DNA of 64,000 bases from Streptomyces sp. TRM70350 (GTDB taxonomy: Bacteria; Actinomycetota; Actinomycetes; Streptomycetales; Streptomycetaceae): positions 1 through 64,000 of the forward strand of contig NZ_JAHUXH010000021.1 in the NCBI RefSeq assembly GCF_019219825.1, in the 5' to 3' direction. The translations under genes and the position numbers were made by a program. Positions within the stretch are counted from its first letter, which is position 1, and each line of letters opens with the position of its first letter. Shown here in pieces: positions 60,192 to 64,000 of the stretch. A model generated the notes under the pieces. The model saw nothing but the letters and a program-made list of their open reading frames with translations, had not been told where the DNA came from and did not search any database.

Positions 60192-60650
60192 TTACAGCCC
60201 AGCGCTCCTCAGGGCGTTCACCAGCCGTCCTCTTGCAAGGCGGCGGAGTTCTTCTGCCGCTATGGCCCGTTCCTCCTCCGGATCGTTTGTCAATCGTGAC
60301 CGGATGGCTGCCAGGAGGCGGTCGAGGAGCTCGTCCGAGGGTGCGTCGTCCAGGCAGATGACGAACACATGCCCGAATCTGGCCTCGTATGCCGCGTGCG
60401 CCGCGCTCAGGGCCGTATGGGCGGCGGAGTACGTGTCCGCCGGGAGGGAGGGCAGGCACTCGGCGGCCAGGGCCTCCGCCAAATCTGCCGATGTCAGGTC
60501 GTACGCTGCCTCGTCCGCCGCCGCCAGCAGCGCGTCCGCGTCCGGGTACGGGCGGTGGTCGGCGACCCGCCGGGCCCAGCGGAGGCTGTGGAGGCAGCTC
60601 AGCAGCATGTGCCGCAGGTTTTCGGCGGGGGCGGTGTTGAAGTGCTCCAC
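60192..60650 (-). CDS. OHCU decarboxylase-like protein lacking the HPRIG motif
   Basis: 152 residues with the fold of 2-oxo-4-hydroxy-4-carboxy-5-ureidoimidazoline decarboxylase, the last step from urate to allantoin. FNTAPAENLRHMLLSCLHSL at the start, RWARRVADHRPYP, and the distinctive YEARFGHVFVICLDD with IRSRLTNDPEEERAIAAEEL near the end. The catalytic HPRIG and the EQ segment expected in the middle are not visible; that part is shortened. Activity is therefore doubtful. Starts at GTG 60650 with a weak ribosome binding site. Confidence 0.82.
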   Translation of the reverse strand: MEHFNTAPAENLRHMLLSCLHSLRWARRVADHRPYPDADALLAAADEAAYDLTSADLAEALAAECLPSLPADTYSAAHTALSAAHAAYEARFGHVFVICLDDAPSDELLDRLLAAIRSRLTNDPEEERAIAAEELRRLARGRLVNALRSAGL

Positions 60651-60863
60651 CGGTATGGCGGTACGGCCGGGGAGGTCTGGGAGACGGTGCGCAGGCAGCG
60701 TGGGTCCTCGTGGGCGTCACGTGTGTCGGCAGGGGATGCTGTGAGAGATGTGCCCGTCACGTTATCGAGAGTGGTCACGGCGTGTCCGAGGGATGCCTGA
60801 ATTTCACCCGGACGGGAGAGTTTGAGGACGCGCGGTGGACGCTCGGGGTCGTACGTTGGCTGG

Positions 60864-62516
60864 GTGAGCCAGCACAGGCGCCGGGCGGCGCGGAGCGTGA
60901 GGCAGAGGCGGTTGCTGATCGCGGTGGTCGTCGCCGCGGTCGTGCTGACCGGGTTGGGCCTGGGGCTGTGGTCCGGGGGTGACGGTGCCGGGCCGGCCGG
61001 TACGGCGGCCCGGGCGCCGGGCGTCACGTCCGCGAGCCCGTCCGACCCCGCGGCGGCGGCCGCGCCGACCCCGACGCCCACCCGCTCGTACCCCCTGTCG
61101 ACGGCCCCGCGCACCATTCCGGCCGTGCGCGACCACTCCCCGGCGCGCGGTCCCGGCTGGCGTCCCGAGCGGGGGCAGCGGGTCGTGGTGAACGACGCCG
61201 GGCTGGCCGACGAGGGGCGGCTGATAGCCGGTGAGCTGGGGCTCACGTACGCGGGCGAGAAGGGGGACACGAAGGCGGGGGATCTGCGGCTGGCGCTGAG
61301 CGGGGCGGCGGGCGCGAACCAGGAGTCGTACACCATGACCGTCCGCGGCGGGCGGGTCAGCATCAGCGCGGCCGGTGAGGCGGGGGTCTTCTACGGGACG
61401 CGCACGCTGAAGCAGACCGTGCGCGGTGGCGGTACGGCACCGGAGGGGGTCGTGCGGGACGGGCCCGCCAAGCAGCGACGCGGGCTGATGCTGGACATCG
61501 CCCGCAAGCACTTCACGGCCGACTGGATCGAGGACCGGGTGCGGGAGCTGGGCGACCTGAAGTTCAACGAGCTGGGGCTGCACTTCTCCGACGACCAGGG
61601 CTTTCGTATCGAGTCCGACTCGCATCCCGAAGTCGTGTCGCGGCAGCATCTGACCAAGGCGGAGGTCCGGCGGATCGTCCAGCTGGCCGAGAGCCGGCAC
61701 ATCACCGTCGTACCGGAGATCGACTCGCCGGGGCATCTGGGGGCGGTGATCGCCGCGCATCCCGATCTGCAGTTGCGCAATGCGCAGGGGACCGCGGCCA
61801 CCGGGGCCGTGGACATCTCCGATCCGGCGGCCGCGAAGATCGTCGACGAGCTGCTCGACGAGTACGCCGGTCTCTTCCCCGGCAACCAGTGGCACCTCGG
61901 CGGCGACGAGTACCGGGCGCTCATGGCGTCCGACCCGGAGGCCTCGTACCCGCGGCTCGCGGCCGCCGCGCGCGAGGAGTACGGCTCCGGCGGGACCGTC
62001 GCCGACCTCGCCACCGGCTGGCTCAACGACCGCGCCGCCACCGTCCGCGCCCACGACCGCACCCCGCGCGCCTGGAACGACGGTTTCTACACCGGTACGT
62101 CCGTGCAGCCCGACCAGGACATCCAGGTCGCCTACTGGACGGGCAAGGAGATCGGGGCGCGCCGGCCGGTCGAGTACCTGAGGGCGGGGCGCCAGGTCAT
62201 CAACTACAACGACGAGTTCCTGTACTACGTCCTCGGTCAGCCGCAGACCTTCGTCTATCCGACGGGGCAGCGGATATACGAGCAGTGGACGCCCCGGGTG
62301 CTGCGCGGGACGCAGCCGGTCGCGGCGCGCTACGACGGGCAGATACTCGGCGGTTCCTTCGCGGTGTGGTGCGACCTCGCGAACTCCCAGACGCAGGCCC
62401 AGGTCGCGGCGGGGATACGGATGCCGCTGCGGGCGACCGTCCAGAAGCTGTGGGACGCGGGTGAACCGGAGCTTTCCTGGGCGGAGTTCCGCACACTGGC
62501 GGATCAGCTCGACTGA
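60864..62516 (+). CDS. Beta-N-acetylhexosaminidase (GH20), exported
   Basis: 550 residues: basic N-terminus and a signal or anchor helix (LLIAVVVAAVVLTGLGLGLW), a Pro/Thr/Ala linker, a GH20b domain (residues about 95-205), then the GH20 barrel with RRGLMLDIARKHF, DDQGFRIESDSHPE, VVPEIDSPGHLGAV and the catalytic Asp-Glu in WHLGGDEYRAL near residue 345. It releases N-acetylglucosamine from chitin or wall fragments outside the cell. GTG at 60864 fits the signal sequence; the ribosome binding site is weak. Confidence 0.93.
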   Translation: MSQHRRRAARSVRQRRLLIAVVVAAVVLTGLGLGLWSGGDGAGPAGTAARAPGVTSASPSDPAAAAAPTPTPTRSYPLSTAPRTIPAVRDHSPARGPGWRPERGQRVVVNDAGLADEGRLIAGELGLTYAGEKGDTKAGDLRLALSGAAGANQESYTMTVRGGRVSISAAGEAGVFYGTRTLKQTVRGGGTAPEGVVRDGPAKQRRGLMLDIARKHFTADWIEDRVRELGDLKFNELGLHFSDDQGFRIESDSHPEVVSRQHLTKAEVRRIVQLAESRHITVVPEIDSPGHLGAVIAAHPDLQLRNAQGTAATGAVDISDPAAAKIVDELLDEYAGLFPGNQWHLGGDEYRALMASDPEASYPRLAAAAREEYGSGGTVADLATGWLNDRAATVRAHDRTPRAWNDGFYTGTSVQPDQDIQVAYWTGKEIGARRPVEYLRAGRQVINYNDEFLYYVLGQPQTFVYPTGQRIYEQWTPRVLRGTQPVAARYDGQILGGSFAVWCDLANSQTQAQVAAGIRMPLRATVQKLWDAGEPELSWAEFRTLADQLD

Positions 62517-62695
62517 GCCCTGCTAGCGGCTGCGGGTGCGAAGGGCCGAGGGGCGCTGACCCGTTGGCCGAAAGCTGTTCTTCCAGTTCCTTCGACCACT
62601 CGGTGTCGTGCGGGTGTGACAGTACGGCAGTATGGCGCGCAGTAAGGGGAAGTGCGGGCTCCGTAAGGGATGGCGCCCCGGGACGGGAGGCGTGG

Positions 62696-63265
62696 ATGAG
62701 CCTGGTGGAACTGATCGCGCAGGCCGACGAGCGGGGGCTGGCCGTCAGCGCGCTGGCTTGTTTGGATCGGTGCGTGCCTCTGCTGGGCGGCGACGACGAG
62801 GTGCTGCGGCCGCTGTGGGCGAACCTGGCGGACAACGGCGACGCCGGCGAGTGGGGTGCGCTGCTGGACAAGGCGCGCGGGCAGTTGGGCGTCGCGGACG
62901 TCATGGACGCGGAGGATGCCGAGGACGAGGCCGCGTTGCTGGTCCGGCGGATGCTGGCCGCCGCCCCGGCCATGCGCTCCGGCGCCGAGGCGCGGGTGTG
63001 GGCCGACGGCTGCTCGGTGGCGTCCCTGCAGGTCCACCGCCTGCTCGACCCCGCGGAGGACGGCGCGGCCTCCGTCGACACGCGCCGCGAGGGCGGTACG
63101 GAGGCCATGTCCCCGCTCGTCGCCGCCGAACTGCGCCGCCAGATCACCGTCCTGGAACTCCTCACCGAACACGGCACGGCCGGCCTGCGCCGCGCCCTGG
63201 AGATCTCGACGGAGGGCCGCCGGGTCCTGCGCGCGGTGGTGTCCCGCCGGGCCCGGCAGGCCTGA
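62696..63265 (+). CDS. Conserved hypothetical protein
   Basis: 189 residues, mostly alpha-helical and acidic (MSLVELIAQADERGLAVSAL; LLGGDDEVLRPLWANLADNG; AELRRQITVLELLTEHGTAG; RRVLRAVVSRRARQA). No signal peptide, transmembrane segment or known motif. ATG at 62696 is set by GGGAGG five bases upstream. Third-position G/C is high, so it is a real gene. I do not recognise a function; it may be Streptomyces-specific. Confidence 0.75.
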   Translation: MSLVELIAQADERGLAVSALACLDRCVPLLGGDDEVLRPLWANLADNGDAGEWGALLDKARGQLGVADVMDAEDAEDEAALLVRRMLAAAPAMRSGAEARVWADGCSVASLQVHRLLDPAEDGAASVDTRREGGTEAMSPLVAAELRRQITVLELLTEHGTAGLRRALEISTEGRRVLRAVVSRRARQA

Positions 63266-63321
63266 GGCGCCGGACCCCTGCGAAGGGACGTGTGCCTGTC
63301 CTGGGAGCGTGTCGGGGACCC

Positions 63322-63508
63322 GTGTGGGCGGTGTGCTGGGTCGCTCGGGGGCGGCGTGGTGCCGAGCGTGCCCGAGAGGGTGTCGCGGGGGCCGTGTGGG
63401 CGGTGTGCTGGGTGGCTCGGGGGTGGCGTGGCGCCGAGGGTGTCCGAGAGGGTGTCGCGGGGTCCTGTGGGCTGTGTGTCTGGTGGCTCAGGGGCGGCGT
63501 GGCGCTGA
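63322..63508. repeat. 72-bp tandem repeat
   Basis: About 2.6 copies of a 72-bp unit beginning GTGTGGGCGGTGTGCTGGGT (copies start near 63322, 63394 and 63466), G/T-rich on the plus strand. It fills part of the 550-bp gap 63266-63815, in which no convincing gene is seen. The period is a multiple of three, so spurious reading frames stay open through it. Confidence 0.85.
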
Positions 63509-63815
63509 GGTCTGCGGGCTTGGCCCCCGGAGGGTCCGGCAGGGCTGAGTCCCGGGGCCCGGGGCGTCATCCGGTCGCCGGAAGGGACTTGTGACTGTCC
63601 CGCGAGGGTGTCGGGGTCCGCGTGACGCCGAGGTTGGCGCGCTAGGCCCCGGAGGGCCCGGCAAGCTGCCTGAGCCCCGGATCCGGGATCGTAAACCCGC
63701 CCTGGCGCAAGGATCCTGTGGCTGTCCTGAGGGCGCGTTGGGGCGGTCCTGCGCCGGTTGCGGGCAGTGGTCGGAAACGGGTGACGAATCGTTGCCGCGG
63801 GGCGCTTTTCCGAGT

Positions 63816-64000
63816 GTGACGACCCAGACTGTGACGACGACCCAGGCGGGGGCGACCCCCGAGAACAGGCCCTCGGCCGCGGCGAAGCCGGTGCGGTGGG
63901 CGGCGGACGCGGTGGCGACCCTGCGTGAGGGAGCGCGGCTGCGGCTCGACTACTCCGCGCCGTCCCTGTGGCGTGCCGACCGGATGATCGACGACCTGCG
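63816..64000 (+). CDS. Start of a gene running off the window end
   Basis: GTG at 63816 opens a frame (VTTQTVTTTQAGATPENRPS, then VRWAADAVATLREGARLRLD, YSAPSLWRADRMIDDLR) that is still open at the last base, with G/C-ended codons throughout. Thr-rich start and no signal peptide. Only 61 residues are visible, so no family can be named. Confidence 0.65.
   Translation, partial: MTTQTVTTTQAGATPENRPSAAAKPVRWAADAVATLREGARLRLDYSAPSLWRADRMIDDL

Noticed and set aside
60084..60299. A 71-codon plus-strand frame in the sdh upstream gap
   Set aside because: Poor codon bias, and it overlaps the antisense of the OHCU-like gene.
63290..63508. A small Gly/Arg/Cys repeat protein across the 72-bp repeat
   Set aside because: The open frame follows from the repeat period; no start context or codon bias supports it.

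Overview
This is high-GC DNA (roughly 72% G+C by eye, third codon positions almost always G or C). The genes and their order match a Streptomyces chromosome core: sucCD, purNH, folD, mdh, a choline/betaine operon, glyA, trpS, a D,D-carboxypeptidase and sdhCDAB. From memory, and not checked here, this follows the S. coelicolor interval of about SCO4808 to SCO4861.

Layout. 0.3-8.9 kb: succinyl-CoA synthetase, an unusual HTH/sigma-like membrane protein, a DUF6350 (PerM-like) membrane protein, and purN-purH. 8.9-15.3 kb: an accessory signalling and secretion block read mostly leftwards. It holds a secreted I36-type protein, a lipoprotein, a receptor-like Ser/Thr kinase whose outer domain is also I36-like, a translationally coupled FHA protein, a secreted peptidoglycan-binding protein, and an RsbW-type ATPase/XRE/DUF397 module with a 30-codon ORF too short for normal gene calling. 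15.3-20.7 kb: folD, DUF3017, an HTH-DUF2690 membrane regulator and mdh. 20.9-29.1 kb: a MarR-GNAT regulator with a clear palindromic operator, divergent from betaine aldehyde dehydrogenase, GMC (choline) oxidase/dehydrogenase and an OpuA-type betaine transporter with two fused permease units. 29.1-37.2 kb: a PEP-mutase-like gene, a duplicated and partly decayed AhpD-like pair, a MocR regulator carrying a 48-bp minisatellite inside its aminotransferase domain, a lipoprotein/ATP-grasp pair, rocD, and glyA behind a ZTP riboswitch. 37.3-41.7 kb: an ECF sigma operon and trpS. 41.9-48.8 kb: 2H phosphoesterase, dprE2 next to broken dprE1 and UbiA remnants, BrkB, D,D-carboxypeptidase, metallophosphoesterase and an RsbW-like ATPase. 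48.8-56.3 kb: two-component system, MMPL transporter, Uma2 protein, and a TetR-linked group with several single-base frameshifts. 56.5-64 kb: succinate dehydrogenase, an OHCU-decarboxylase-like gene, GH20 hexosaminidase, a conserved hypothetical, a 72-bp tandem repeat and a gene running off the end.

How it fits together. Central carbon metabolism (sucCD, mdh, sdh) and folate-dependent one-carbon/purine metabolism (purN, purH, folD, glyA with its ZTP sensor) dominate the conserved part. Choline uptake and oxidation to glycine betaine form a self-contained osmoprotection operon.

The most unusual features are the I36-domain receptor kinase locus, the in-frame minisatellite in the MocR gene, the collapsed dprE1/UbiA locus, and a group of single-base indels that are either real decay or residual sequencing errors. 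No tRNA, rRNA, CRISPR array, insertion sequence or prophage was recognised.
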